A stretch of DNA of 64,000 bases from Henricia sp. BOLD:AAB3569 (taxonomy: Eukaryota; Echinodermata; Asteroidea; Spinulosida; Echinasteridae): assembly GCA_037783545.1 (NCBI GenBank), contig JBBELK010001058.1:1-64000 (forward strand), written 5' to 3'. The notes beneath the pieces were generated by a model, which was not told where the DNA came from, made no database searches, and saw only the letters and a program-made list of their open reading frames with translations. The position numbers were made by a program, and so were the translations under genes. Positions 24,101 through 33,602 of this stretch are shown here, one piece after another; positions within the stretch are counted from its first letter, which is position 1; each line of letters opens with the position of its first letter.

Positions 24101-27100
24101 GTCACTCTTGCTTGTCTTCCAGAACGGGAAAGAACAATAGAGCCACGTGGGGAAATGCACATAGTAGTAGTGACCTGTGACCTTTTGACCCCTGTGAAAG
24201 TGCCCTATATAGTGCCCCAAATGGTGTCATAGGCAGTTTAATTGCATACACTTCAATGAATACACAAATAAAGATAAAAATTACTAATTTTCTTCAGTGA
24301 AATTTACAAAACAAATTCAGCGACTTATTGACTCACAGATTAGGGTGAGTGGCTAGGGCGTGTACAGCGGCATCGTGTTCAGACTGGATCATCTGAAACC
24401 AAACACAGATTTTTTTGATTATTATTATTATTTATTTAGTGTTTCAGTAAACTCTCATTATAGTAGCGCTCTTCAAGGGACCGAAATAATTTGAGCTTTA
24501 TATCCAGAGAGCGCTATAACCAGTGCATACACAATGCAGAGAATAATGGCTGGGACTTAGAAAAAGGAGCTTTATATCTAGAGAGCGCTATAACCAGTGC
24601 ATACACAATGCAGAGAATAATGGCTGGGACTTAGAAAAGGGAGCTTTATATCCAGAGAGCGCTATAACCAGTGCATACACAATGCAGAGAATAATGGCTG
24701 GGACTTAGAAAAAGCTTTATATCAAGAAGAGCTTTATATCGGGGGATGTTATAACGAGAGTTTACTGTGTTTATTATTGGATGGCATAGATTGTATGGGA
24801 TGACATATAAACTCACCTTAACATGTGTTCCTTCGGCAGTTATGAGCGCAATCTGAGCTACAAATGTGCTGACGATGTAATCTCGCGTCACAAAAGACTT
24901 GGCATCGATTGTAGCATCTGCTGGATAATCACCATCCTCATTCAATCTAGAAGAAGACATGATAGAACAGACACGATACTGATTTTGCTACAATAAGAAA
25001 AGGAGGATGTTGTGGTATAAATTCAATACAATGGTCAAGAGCAAATTTAGTATATTGAAATTTAATAACTGGATCCTAAATAATGTTAGTATCGATCAAT
25101 AGTAATAATCGCTGGACTTTTCAATCCAATAGGAACAAGACTTACTCTGGAACAAAATCAGGCACATGAGCGAATGAAACCGAGTTGATTGGCCCAATGC
25201 CAAATTCATTGTACCAGTTGGTCATTCGTAGCTGGAGATCGTAGAACTTGACGTGGCCATTCACGTCACCAGTCACAACATACCTAGAATACAATCAAAT
25301 AAGACATGTACACACACACTGAATGATTACTACGTCAAAGGCAGTTAGTTTGGTTGTGAGTCCAGCTAGCCGAAAGTCCAACCCAAGTCCTGTGCTAATT
25401 GAGTCCAGAGACCCTAAGTCCTGAGTTCTCGAGTCCCCAGTCTTAAGTCTCAAGTACTTGTGTCTTGAGTACCCAAGTCCTTGTGTTTCAAGTACCCGAG
25501 TACCTGAATCTTTTCCAAAGTCCAGTCACTATGATTAATTCTTTCTGGTATTGAAATTAAGGATTACTCAAAAGTGCTACTCATAAGCCTGAAGAAACCT
25601 GTGAAGAGAAGACGATGAAGAAATGCTCCGTTTCAGAGGTGGGAGGAAAACCCCTACACAATTCTGCATAGGGGGGAAACCCCAGGAATTAAGCAAAACC
25701 CAATTCACATACTGATCCGGACAGGATTCGAACCAGGGACACAGACGAGGAAAGTACCACTACGCCAACCTGATCTCCCTGATAGGACCAGTCACAAGTC
25801 ACAAGTTTAAAGTCATTGCACTTACTCGTCTGTGGTTGTGAGCACGGTGATCCCACGTTCTTGAACACGGACCAACTTGAAGGCCTTTTTGTTTGGCGAA
25901 GGCTCAAGGATTGGTGCTATAGAGAAAATTGAAAAAAAATGACAAATTGTTATTATTATTATTTTTATTATTATTTATTCGGCCATCAACAAACAACAAA
26001 TACAGTAACAAATTGGGAAACAATTACTATCAATTTGAAAAGGATCAGTACAAAATCGGTAAAAGGGAGGGCAGGGATAGGGCTGATGGTATTTGGGAAG
26101 GGAGGGATTGGTGGATGGGATCAACAACAAACAAAGCATTAAAAGCTGGCCAGGATAAACAAAAGTATACTGAAACACTGTAGTCCGAGGACCTGTCAAT
26201 CCAAACTCAAAATGCTACACAAAATGTTATTAAAATCACGTCAAAATAAACTCAAGGTTTCCTTTTCAGACAAGATACTTTATTCAATAACAAGGATAAA
26301 CTGTCAAAAGTGCCAGTCCAAAAAGTCTGTTGATACAGTGCCAGTTTAGAGCAAGCCTTTCATCTTGAAACTGTCATCCCTAAATTCTTTTAGAATTGCT
26401 TTAAACTTGTCTCAAATCATGTTGAGAAGGAACCAGTCCAAATATATCTAGTGGAGCCCTGCAAGAGGAAGTCATAGGCCCTGTGGTGGCCTTGTCTACT
26501 AGCAAAGGTGAATGTACTTCCCACTAACACTAAGTTGATACTCACGTCCCGAGACTGGTCTGACATTATCCCACACCACCACGTTACCGACGGACGTCGC
26601 AGACAGCGCCCTCGTGCTGCAACTGCAGTAGATGGACTGGCTGTAGTTACCAACGACTCGGTTAAAGTCTTGATCAGTCAAGGATGGAGCTACAAAGTCA
26701 ATCTTGCTTCCTTTCTGTAAATAAGCAGGAATTAAAGCAACATTTTGAGTTTATTTTTCATTTATTAGATTGTAGCCCAAGCTACAAAATGCTCACAGGT
26801 TACATACAGTCATAATAATGATAATGGTGTCGCACATATCCACCATTCAAGGTACTCGGGGCACTGTTAGAATTATCAGGAACTGCCCACACATCGAGAT
26901 GTATTGATTGCTTTTGATGACGTAGAACATCCGGGAATGTGTGGTGGTCAACAGTCACGCGCGTACACGCGCACGCCAATAGACGCACATGAACACGCGT
27001 AAAAAATACTCACCAGCGTATTTTCATTCGAAGATGCCGCACGCGGACGTTGTGATACGTTCAAATTATTGAGCATGCACTCGGCTTGTAAAAACGAAAG

Positions 27101-30100
27101 TGCTTTTACTTGATCGCGATGTTTAGCCTGAAGAAATGCGTTTTTATCTTTCTCGATACAACAGCCATGGCGCAACAACATAAAGCTAGTTCAAGCAACA
27201 GAGGTAAGTGCAACCAATGCGCTTTTCTTACTCTTTTTCCCGGTTATTACTCGAGCCACGTGGGTCATGAAAAATGCCCACCAAAATGGTGGATGGAAGG
27301 GGTGACGTCACCGGAAAGCAATCAATAGGTGAGTGGCATCCACAGCAGCCCAACGGCCAGAGACACCAGGGAATCCCCTTACTCTCCACGAAAGAGTGCT
27401 CTGGGATTTTTGAAGTGCGTTACACAACACACTGGACCAATGGCTTTACATTCCCTTCCAAAGGATGGAGCAATTGCCGTGTGACCTCTGACTGACTCAA
27501 TGGTAACACATGAGGGCGCTGTTACTCACCCATGAGTAGAAGATAACCCGAGTGTCGCTGTTTGAGATGATCTGTGACGCGTCCTCAGGGTTGAAATAGA
27601 CGTAAGACTGTTGACCGTAGCTGTTGCTGAGTTGGGCAGAGCAGACTGGGTTGTCACCGTCAGTTGTCCAGTCCCATACTGATATAGACTGAAAAAAGAA
27701 TTAAGAGAATGATTAAATGAGTATAGAGCTTCTGCACCGGCGGCCATGACAGGGGGCATGTTTTCTTTTTTAAATGATGTGACAATGGAACCACAAAGCA
27801 CCTACTCATGCTTGACACAGTGACAATGTGACTGTCCCCTGTCATGGCCACCATGCAAAGGCTCTATTGCATTGCAGTTTATAAATTGTTTAGTGAAGAC
27901 AAATTTGTGTTTTTCCAAAATGGTTGAGTTTCAAAATTAATGTGGATGTACACGCTGACTTCTATTTAATACCAAAAAGAACCATCAACATCAACAACAG
28001 ATTGGGAAAGTAATTTTACCTGATTAGGGAGGGTACCCAGGGTAACGATGTATTTAGCATCTGGGGTCATTGCCATGGCAACCACGCCATTCTCATGTGC
28101 TTCAAAAATAGTCTGAACAGGAGTTCTACGAATGAGATTAAAGAAAGGTTTAAGGCTCATTATAAACTCAGGACAATACAGACTTGTCGGTCCATAAAAA
28201 TCCATTCGCAACGTGCTATTTATGGAATATAATTGAATTTAGTGCAATGTAGGGGAAATATATTTCATTTCAGAATCATATGGACCAACAATAATTTCAA
28301 ATAATTTCTTGGCAAATTTCATATCAAGCCGATTCAGTATTTTACTAGCACCGTTCAATGAACATTGGGTGATCATTATGTTTTGGCAGCATGATACTGT
28401 CATCAGCAAGAACCATTACCGATACCAAGATCTTTAACTGGTATCACTAAGTATCAGAGTCTCTAACCGTGAACATACCCTGTATATGTATCCCATACAA
28501 TCACCATGCTATTGGGGCCTTTATCTGCCGTAGTGATCCAGCGTTTGTCTCGACTTGCGCAAGTACATGTGATATTGTTGCTCTGGAACAAAAAGAAACG
28601 GATCAAACTGAATCCACAATCAAAGTCCTGGATCAAATCCATCAAAAGCCGCGTTCACACTGGCAGTGGCTAACTTAGCATCATTAAAATACAGGAACAC
28701 AATGGATTCGGGGGGCAGTTGCAGCCTCAAATTAAATGTGTTCCTGTATTTTAATGACTCTGACGCATTGGACCTTTCTCCAATCGGAAAGGACTCAAAA
28801 TGCACTCATCTTTAACACTGGAATTTTCTTTCATCTAAATGAAGGAGTAATGAAGAAGATAATGTCCATATATCAAGACAGATCATTCTGTCATGCATAT
28901 GCATCGTGTTTTGCATAAATCTAGATAAGTAAAGATGTCGAAGGTCATATATGCAAGGGAATTTGACCTGTGACCTCTTCCCCAAACCAAATTTATGCAA
29001 TGTGCAAATCATTTGTGGTAGCTCCATGTGAAATATCCCTTTCAAAGATGATTTCCACTACGCGTAGCCTGAAGTCTTACTTAAATTTATGGAAAATGTG
29101 ATGCATCTTCAAGAGCAGGCATGTTTTGATTTACTGTGACATGTGATGTGACAGTAAACAGACAAAGACTTACGTGTCCCTGAAGCAATTTCTGAGTATT
29201 TTTATCGTAATTGTAGAGCACTGCAGTGTGACCAGTCGTATACATGCACATCTTACGTAAGTGGTTTGTTAGATTGAGCGTGCCCACATTCTTGTTGACA
29301 CCGAATGACCAGGATAAGCTCTGTGGAGTCAATTAGAAAAGAACTGATGATGGGATACCATCCAGAACAAACGGACCATTTAATACCGAGCAACAAAGGA
29401 AATGAGAAAACTTTCAGATTACTAGCCTAGAGCAAGTTTGATTCACAACTGTAGTTAACTATAGTTTGACAATTTCCAACGGAACGCAGTCTAGTCAACG
29501 ATGGTTAGTCGAGTCGTGTCTGGTCGACCATTTGGAACCAGCCCCCAGGACACGGTCGTGCTGGTCACTGGTACCCATCACGTATTGAGTCGATGCAGCA
29601 TTTTGAACGGAACCGATTGACTAACAACAGACGTTCGCACTTGAACGTTAGTGTGCATGTGTGTTGTCATGATGGAAATGTTTTAAAGGAATTGGTCAAA
29701 GCAGCATTTCTTTTCTGGCCCAAGTTAAATTGTTGACATAAGCTAACTGGAGATCACCAGCCTAGATCAACTATAGATTGAAACCTGTTTAGACTAAGGA
29801 ACTCACCAGGGCATTAGTGGAATATTCAGCATGCGAAGTGTCAGATTGAGCCGTGCTTGGTCTCCCCTCATCATTAGGTGATGTAGATGATGGTTTATCC
29901 ACAGGTGTTGATGGTTTGATGGTCTCTGTAGCTTGGTCGGATTGCAGCTCGGCCGTGGAATCGGCAGAAGGGTCTTCAATTGTATCGTCGTGACTCCGTT
30001 CATTGGTCGTTTCCTCGATGCGGTGTGGAGATGATGTGCCGGGTTCAGGTGCAGTGGGCGGGGATTCAGCTTGAAGGGGCGGAGATTCGGCTTGAAGGGG

Positions 30101-30799
30101 CGGGGATTTGGCTTGAAGGGGCAGGGATTCGGCTGTAGGGGGCGGGGTCACAGCTCCAGTGGGCAGAGTTTCCACGTCCTCTGGTTTATCTGGTGACTGT
30201 ACTTCACCTGTGTCTTCATTGCCAACCTCTGCCTCCTCAGGTTTATCTTGGCTTGCGTCTTGTCCTTCCAAGTCCCCATCTTCATTTTTCTCATCTTCAT
30301 TTTCCTCTCCTCCTGCATCATCCCCTGCATCTTCAACATAATGACCTTGCTCTGCAGCATGAAAACACGGAAAGACTCGAGTAGTTGATCGTGGCTTCCT
30401 CACAAAATCTTAAAATTCTCTCACTCCTAATTTGTGTTTTCCCACGAAATCTGCACTTACTGATGCTTGACGAGTCTTTTTAAAGAAATAAATTCTGATC
30501 AACTTATCAACTCTTACTCTGCATTGTGCTCCAAGTTGGAATGACCGAAATGCAAAACTGAACTAGAGGTACATAAGTGACCCCTAATTTGCCCCTTAGC
30601 CCCTTCATCATTCAACATCCACTAAAGCCTGCTTACCTTCAACAGCCGTCATTTGCTCAACCCCAACAGCATCTCCCTCTATCTTGTCAGCGACACGGTC
30701 CGTTTGTTCCAAGTCTTCCCGATTGTCAGTCTCGTCAGAAGCTTTCGCTGGTTCAGCCTCAGGCTCGTCCACTAAAATCTGCTCGTCTTGATCAGCCAT
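12118..30799 (-). CDS. CFAP251: CFAP251 (WDR66), cilia- and flagella-associated protein 251, 23 exons, 1137 aa
   Basis: Axonemal WD-repeat protein of the calmodulin- and spoke-associated complex at the base of radial spoke 3, needed for ciliary and sperm motility (family knowledge). Exons, high to low: 30799-30637, 30351-29807, 29320-29174, 28582-28479, 28125-28020, 27688-27530, 26714-26546, 25916-25826, 25283-25146, 24946-24817, 24392-24337, 23790-23731, 23561-23482, 23129-22990, 22506-22333, 21911-21768, 20193-20111, 19114-18973, 18369-18278, 15279-15151, 14512-14316, 12871-12734, 12344-12118. All introns are GT-AG and phases close exactly on the stop. Residues 1-236 are acidic and Pro/Gln-rich, with short SPPLQAE-type repeats in exon 2. 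Residues about 237-905 are WD repeats (for example [36 protein letters not shown]). The C-terminus (about 950-1137) is EF-hand-like ([36 protein letters not shown]) and matches the vertebrate protein in order and length. Exon 20 is the last copy of a tandem exon array; whether one or two copies are included is inferred. Confidence 0.95.
13451..13522 (+). repeat. tRNA-derived SINE-like head
   Basis: A pol III box A-like stretch (agctcagctggtgtagcatc) and a box B-like stretch (ggttcgacacc) in tRNA spacing, followed by a tail tttttctcccaactcatattt. The acceptor stem does not pair, so it is not a functional tRNA. Confidence 0.55.
13700..13771 (-). pseudogene. tRNA-Asn(GUU)-like sequence, probably SINE-derived
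   Basis: 72 nt folding as a cloverleaf: acceptor ggcttca/tggagcc, D-arm gctcaattggtagggc, anticodon arm tctgc-acgttaa-gcaga (GTT at 34-36), box B ggttcgaatcc. Against function: base 33 is C instead of U and the T-stem has two mismatches. No 3' CCA is needed in eukaryotes, but a pol III terminator is not obvious. Confidence 0.5.
13855..13927 (+). repeat. SINE-tail-like sequence gagtgagtgagtg ... cacggcggg
   Basis: A short gagt microsatellite followed by gggtttagcgccgtgccggc and atattcacggcggg. I recall similar gtttaacgccg ... cacggcggg blocks in marine invertebrate repeats; family not verified. Confidence 0.45.
14575..14725 (-). pseudogene. Decayed partial duplicate of CFAP251 exon 21
   Basis: This stretch repeats the intron end, acceptor and first about 30 codons of exon 21 (real exon 14512-14316). 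It reads [11 protein letters not shown], then [18 protein letters not shown], directly upstream of the real exon. After that the similarity ends and no donor in phase is evident. The flanking words (gagatacatggactagggg) are shared by both copies, so this is a local tandem duplication of about 170 bp. It probably is not spliced in, because it would skip the rest of the EF-hand-like region. Confidence 0.75.
15151..17083 (-). repeat. Tandem array of CFAP251 exon 20 (129-bp unit, about 14 copies plus fragments)
   Basis: A 129-bp unit (43 codons) repeats head to tail. Each unit holds a polypyrimidine tract with an acceptor (tgtttgtttgacag) followed by the exon body ([18 protein letters not shown]...[10 protein letters not shown]). 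Only the copy nearest the 3' end keeps the authentic exon end (YFYYAQIR) and a GT donor, at 15151/15150. In the others the exon body runs straight into the next acceptor tract, which if translated reads SFLCLFDR. First exon bases after the acceptors are at 15279, 15408, 15583, 15712, 15841, 15974, 16103, 16232, 16361, 16490, 16619, 16748, 16877 and 17006. Breaks: a TAG at 15705-15703; a truncated unit near 15531-15583 that fuses out of frame to a stop; a 4-bp duplication in the tract just above 15841. The copy above 17006 is only a fragment. Units are very similar, so amplification or homogenisation looks recent. Confidence 0.93.
18052..18218. mobile_element. Small MITE in CFAP251 intron 19
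   Basis: Termini ggggtggattgcaataaa and atattgcaatccatccc are inverted. The inside holds paired cttaagac / gtcttaga-type blocks. Confidence 0.75.
19192..19357. repeat. Hairpin repeat rich in ggtaccg, CFAP251 intron 17-18 region
   Basis: gggaagacacacaaatctaa at the left and ttagatttgtgtgtcttccc at the right are perfect complements. The inner parts alternate ggtaccgacagcggtaccg words. Confidence 0.88.
19787..20068. mobile_element. MITE with terminal repeat acacccgtttcatacaggtg
   Basis: acacccatttcatactggcg and cacctgtatgaaacgggtgt are inverted and include a tggtgcac core. A partial relative with aacgcctgtctgaaactaaa and gtatgaaacgggtgt is at 44762-44869. Confidence 0.75.
20375..20580. repeat. 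Hairpin repeat in CFAP251 intron 16
   Basis: cattttgagagtcaaataat / attatttgactcccaaaatg, with inner complementary gtcattgtggaagc, gtgtgtgtctc and cgtaacgcg blocks. Confidence 0.85.
21243..21330 (+). repeat. Degenerate tRNA-derived SINE fragment in CFAP251 intron 16
   Basis: ctcatagctcagctgg (box A-like), then gggtttgaaaccc, and a tail ttgttctccacatatatttg similar to the one after 13522. Confidence 0.4.
21405..21641. mobile_element. MITE with terminal repeat tacactgaacaaaattataaa, CFAP251 intron 16
   Basis: Left tacactgaacaaaattataa(acgcccc), right (gggcgg)tttatatttttgctcagtgta. About 28-bp terminal inverted repeats, no coding sequence. The terminus resembles Tc1/mariner-type elements seen in many marine animals (recollection, not searched). 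Confidence 0.78.
24064..24211. repeat. Hairpin repeat in CFAP251 intron 11
   Basis: ggcactttcacagggtgtca / tgacccctgtgaaagtgcc, with complementary aaaggtcacgggtcac arms. Confidence 0.88.
24443..24770. mobile_element. MITE with internal 69-bp tandem repeats, CFAP251 intron 10
   Basis: Ends cagtaaactctcattatag and ctataacgagagtttactg-type, inverted. Inside are three near-identical 69-bp units (gagcgctataaccagtgcat ... gggacttagaaaa). A fragment of the same unit is near 19600-19660. Confidence 0.8.
25711..25786 (-). repeat. tRNA-derived SINE-like head in CFAP251 intron 8
   Basis: On the minus strand: a box A-like ttggcgtagtggtac and a perfect box B ggttcgaatcc about 30 nt apart. The surrounding stems are incomplete. 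Confidence 0.5.
25948..25985. repeat. ATT-rich microsatellite in CFAP251 intron 7
   Basis: Run of ttattattattatttttatt just before exon 8. Shorter relatives are near 8599-8625, 24420 and 30888-30915. Confidence 0.8.
27721..27868. mobile_element. Hairpin MITE (family C), copy in CFAP251 intron 5
   Basis: Termini agcttctgcaccggcggcca / tggccaccatgcaaaggct, with shared inner words catgacaggggg and cccctgtcatgg. Confidence 0.85.
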
Positions 30800-31131
30800 G
30801 ATTAGATGCTGTTCCTTTAGAAACTAAAATGGCTCCTGCTGCTTAAAAAAGTTATTATTAGGCTAAAACATGCTATTTATCGAGATATTGATAATAATAA
30901 TAATGATAATAATGAAAATTTATAATGCGCCGGTATCCATCAAAAAAGATGCTCATGGCGCAGAAGCAATTGTAGAACAGGCCTGCCCTATTCAGCAACT
31001 CAAAAGTGACCTTACTGCAACATGCTTCGTTGTCCATAGACTGGTTCTCGGACCGTATTTTAAAGCTTTATAAAAGTAACAATGAATCCTTCAAAGTACA
31101 TACCGGGAGTCAGATATTATGTGATCGTGTC

Positions 31132-31682
31132 TTACCCCTAGAACTATGGGGGACTGTATCCCCCATAGGTTATGTTGTTTTTTTCCAATATGGCGGCGCC
31201 TGAACTTTAAGATCGGACCGATACGGTTTAAGCTAGCGCAATAATCCGCTCCCCAATCGCCACCAAACTCCGTCTGATAGTTCTTGAGACACTCACCTTG
31301 CGTGTGTCTACGGAATTTCGGTACCATTTGTCCATTAAATTCTCCGAAAATAATGTTGGAAAATGAACGGGAACATGTGCGATGCATGTGGATGCATGAT
31401 CGAGGCATTCGGTGCGATGCATGTGGATGCATCGCACATGTTCCCGTTCATTTTCCAACATTATTTTCGGAGAATTTAATGGACAAATGGTACCGAAATT
31501 CCGTAGACACACGCAAGGTGAGTGTCTCAAGAACTATCAGACGGAGTTTGGTGGCGATTGGGGAGCGGATTATTGCGCTAGCTTAAACCGTATCGGTCCG
31601 ATCTTAAAGTTCAGGCGCCGCCATATTGGAAAAAAACAACATAACCTATGGGGGATACAGTCCCCCATAGTTCTAGGGGTAA
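31132..31682. repeat. 551-bp near-perfect palindrome between IFT20 and CFAP251
   Basis: Two arms of about 255 bp (31132-31386 and 31428-31682) are reverse complements with no mismatch that I noticed, around a 41-bp centre. Ends read ttacccctagaactatgggg and its complement. The arms contain gccgccatattgg and a run resembling a splice donor (caaggtgagtg), but no gene was recognised. The overlapping ORFs on both strands are mirror copies of each other. The element sits about 330 bp upstream of the CFAP251 start codon. Confidence 0.92.
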
Positions 31683-32087
31683 TCGTGTCTGCAAAAAACC
31701 TGAACAAGAGGTCGCCGACCATTGGGGCGCATTGCCATTGCTTGAAGAAATTGGTATTTAACATAACTTAACAGATCAATTATCTTTAATGACAACACCT
31801 AGCGCTAGCTAGGTGTTGTGCGACTGCGAGCATTGCTAGGTCTGACTAATGTAATGACTAAGTCTACTCTAAGAAGAAGACAAAAACCAGGACAATTTTG
31901 TGAGGAAACACTTTTTCATTACATGCATTATTATCGTTATGTTTTGTAAGGTCTGAAGCCATGATCAACTACATCATTACATGTAGGCTACTCACTTCTT
32001 TCCTGGAAAGAATTTACTTTAATGATAGGCTACCTTTTCTGATTTATAAAAAGGATCAACTTTGTCACTCTGAATCATGCGTTGCTT

Positions 32088-32101
32088 GTCGCCAAGGAAA
32101 C
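32088..32101 (+). promoter_or_regulatory. RFX X-box-like site upstream of CFAP251
   Basis: GTCGCCAAGGAAAC fits the relaxed X-box pattern GTNRCC-N2-RGNAAC. It lies 1.29 kb upstream of the CFAP251 ATG, on the far side of the 551-bp palindrome. Without that insertion it would be about 0.74 kb away. A 5' non-coding exon could place it closer to the true start of transcription. Confidence 0.4.
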
Positions 32102-33283
32102 TTACCGTACTTACGTGACTGGTAACCAATGATTTCAATGTGTTTTCATGCGCTTAGATTTCTGCAAAGAGCGGCACCAGCATCGAAATATATGAAATTG
32201 CGCCCTCTGTTGGCAAATTGGGATAGACTGGTTGCAGGTCCTCATAATTTGTGTTCGTATTTGGAATATGTGGACCGGAAACCAGTTTAACGTTGTGCTC
32301 GCTGATCAAGATCGACTGGTTTTATGTCCACATATCCCTAATACACACGAATGTTCCTGGTCGTGTAAAGAAAATGAAGTTCGTGTACCGATCTATATAA
32401 CCTAGAAGACAAATTAACAAAACAGTGATCCGGGCTGAGGCTAACAAAGTTTTAAAATATCATTGAACAAGTTTTGTTCCATTTAAAAGGGGTGGTTTCT
32501 GAAAACTGATCTTCCCTGCCAAATAGCCAAATATATCTCTGTTTTTATGGTTTCCTTTTGCAAAGTAGCCATCCTTTTTGCATACCACCCACCTTGCAAT
32601 GTACTGTCAGAAAAGGACTCTTACTGAAATCTTAACTGCACGATTACCCCCACCTAGTACACCCCACCCCCGCCCCCCACTTCATTCTTAGATATTGACC
32701 CAAGCATCCAAGTTCTTTCTGGTTTTCAGGTGAATGGGAAGAAGAGGGCAGGTTCCCTCTCTCACAAATCGCACACAAACACGAAAGGAAAATAAGACCA
32801 CCCACTCTTCTCATTTTTTCAATACATCTATACTTTTTATTTATTTAGAGAAATATGTACACTGTACAATTTTAAAACAAGGAAATACGTACACCATTTT
32901 CTTTTGATTTAAATATAGGCGATAACTGCAACACTGAAGGAACTACAGCATGCTGTGAAGTTTACAATGAGTGGTAAATTACTGTGGTGTTCCAAGTATT
33001 ATGTCCCCCATTAGAACTGTCCGGGGATAGACTACGCCTCCTGATAGGATAACCAAGGGGAAAGTATTCTTGGGTTTCACTTGGCTTGACAATGGTTGCT
33101 ATTCGCCATTACTGTGTCCATACTATGGCACGCCAAAGCGAAAAATAATTCAACACTGATAATTTAATGTTGACGCAAATGTTGCGCAAGAAAAAAAGGT
33201 TGACATGACTTATAAATGTTGATAGACTGTTTGAAACTGGCATACCATGCTTCAAGGGCTAGCATTTATCAGATGAGAGACTA

Positions 33284-33289
33284 TTTATT
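33284..33289 (-). promoter_or_regulatory. Possible polyadenylation signal of IFT20
   Basis: AATAAA on the minus strand about 315 nt beyond the IFT20 stop. Other AT-rich candidates lie near 32835, so the choice is uncertain. Confidence 0.35.
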
Positions 33290-33602
33290 TTAAGTTGATA
33301 GAAGTGACAAAATGAAACTGTTTTACTGCAAAATAGTTCTTTCAATTCAAAACTACCTTGGTCATAGAGTATTATTAAAAGTGAAATTATCACCCTTTGT
33401 GTGTTGCACTTTAGCAATGGCTGTTTCAGATTAACAGCTAATGTTTAAACCCTTGGTAAATGACATCCCACTTTAGTAGTCTATTGGAGCAATCATTGTC
33501 CCATTGACCAATCAAACCTCTCCATCTGCAAGAGCCAATACAATGGTCTACACATCTTTCACAGAGCCACACACAAAGAAAGGGACATTTTCTGCTCAGA
33601 AA

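Larger units (their letters stand above)
30800..33602. other. Intergenic region between IFT20 and CFAP251
   Basis: No gene recognised. It contains the CFAP251 promoter side, an AT-rich microsatellite (about 30888-30915), the 551-bp palindrome, the X-box-like site, a small hairpin near 32245-32352 (arms about gaatatgtggac / gtccacatatcc) and the IFT20 3' untranslated region. Confidence 0.6.

Noticed and set aside
31228..31586. Identical 100-codon frames on opposite strands (MRHSPCVCLRNF...)
   Set aside because: They are the two arms of the palindrome read in mirror image, not a gene pair.
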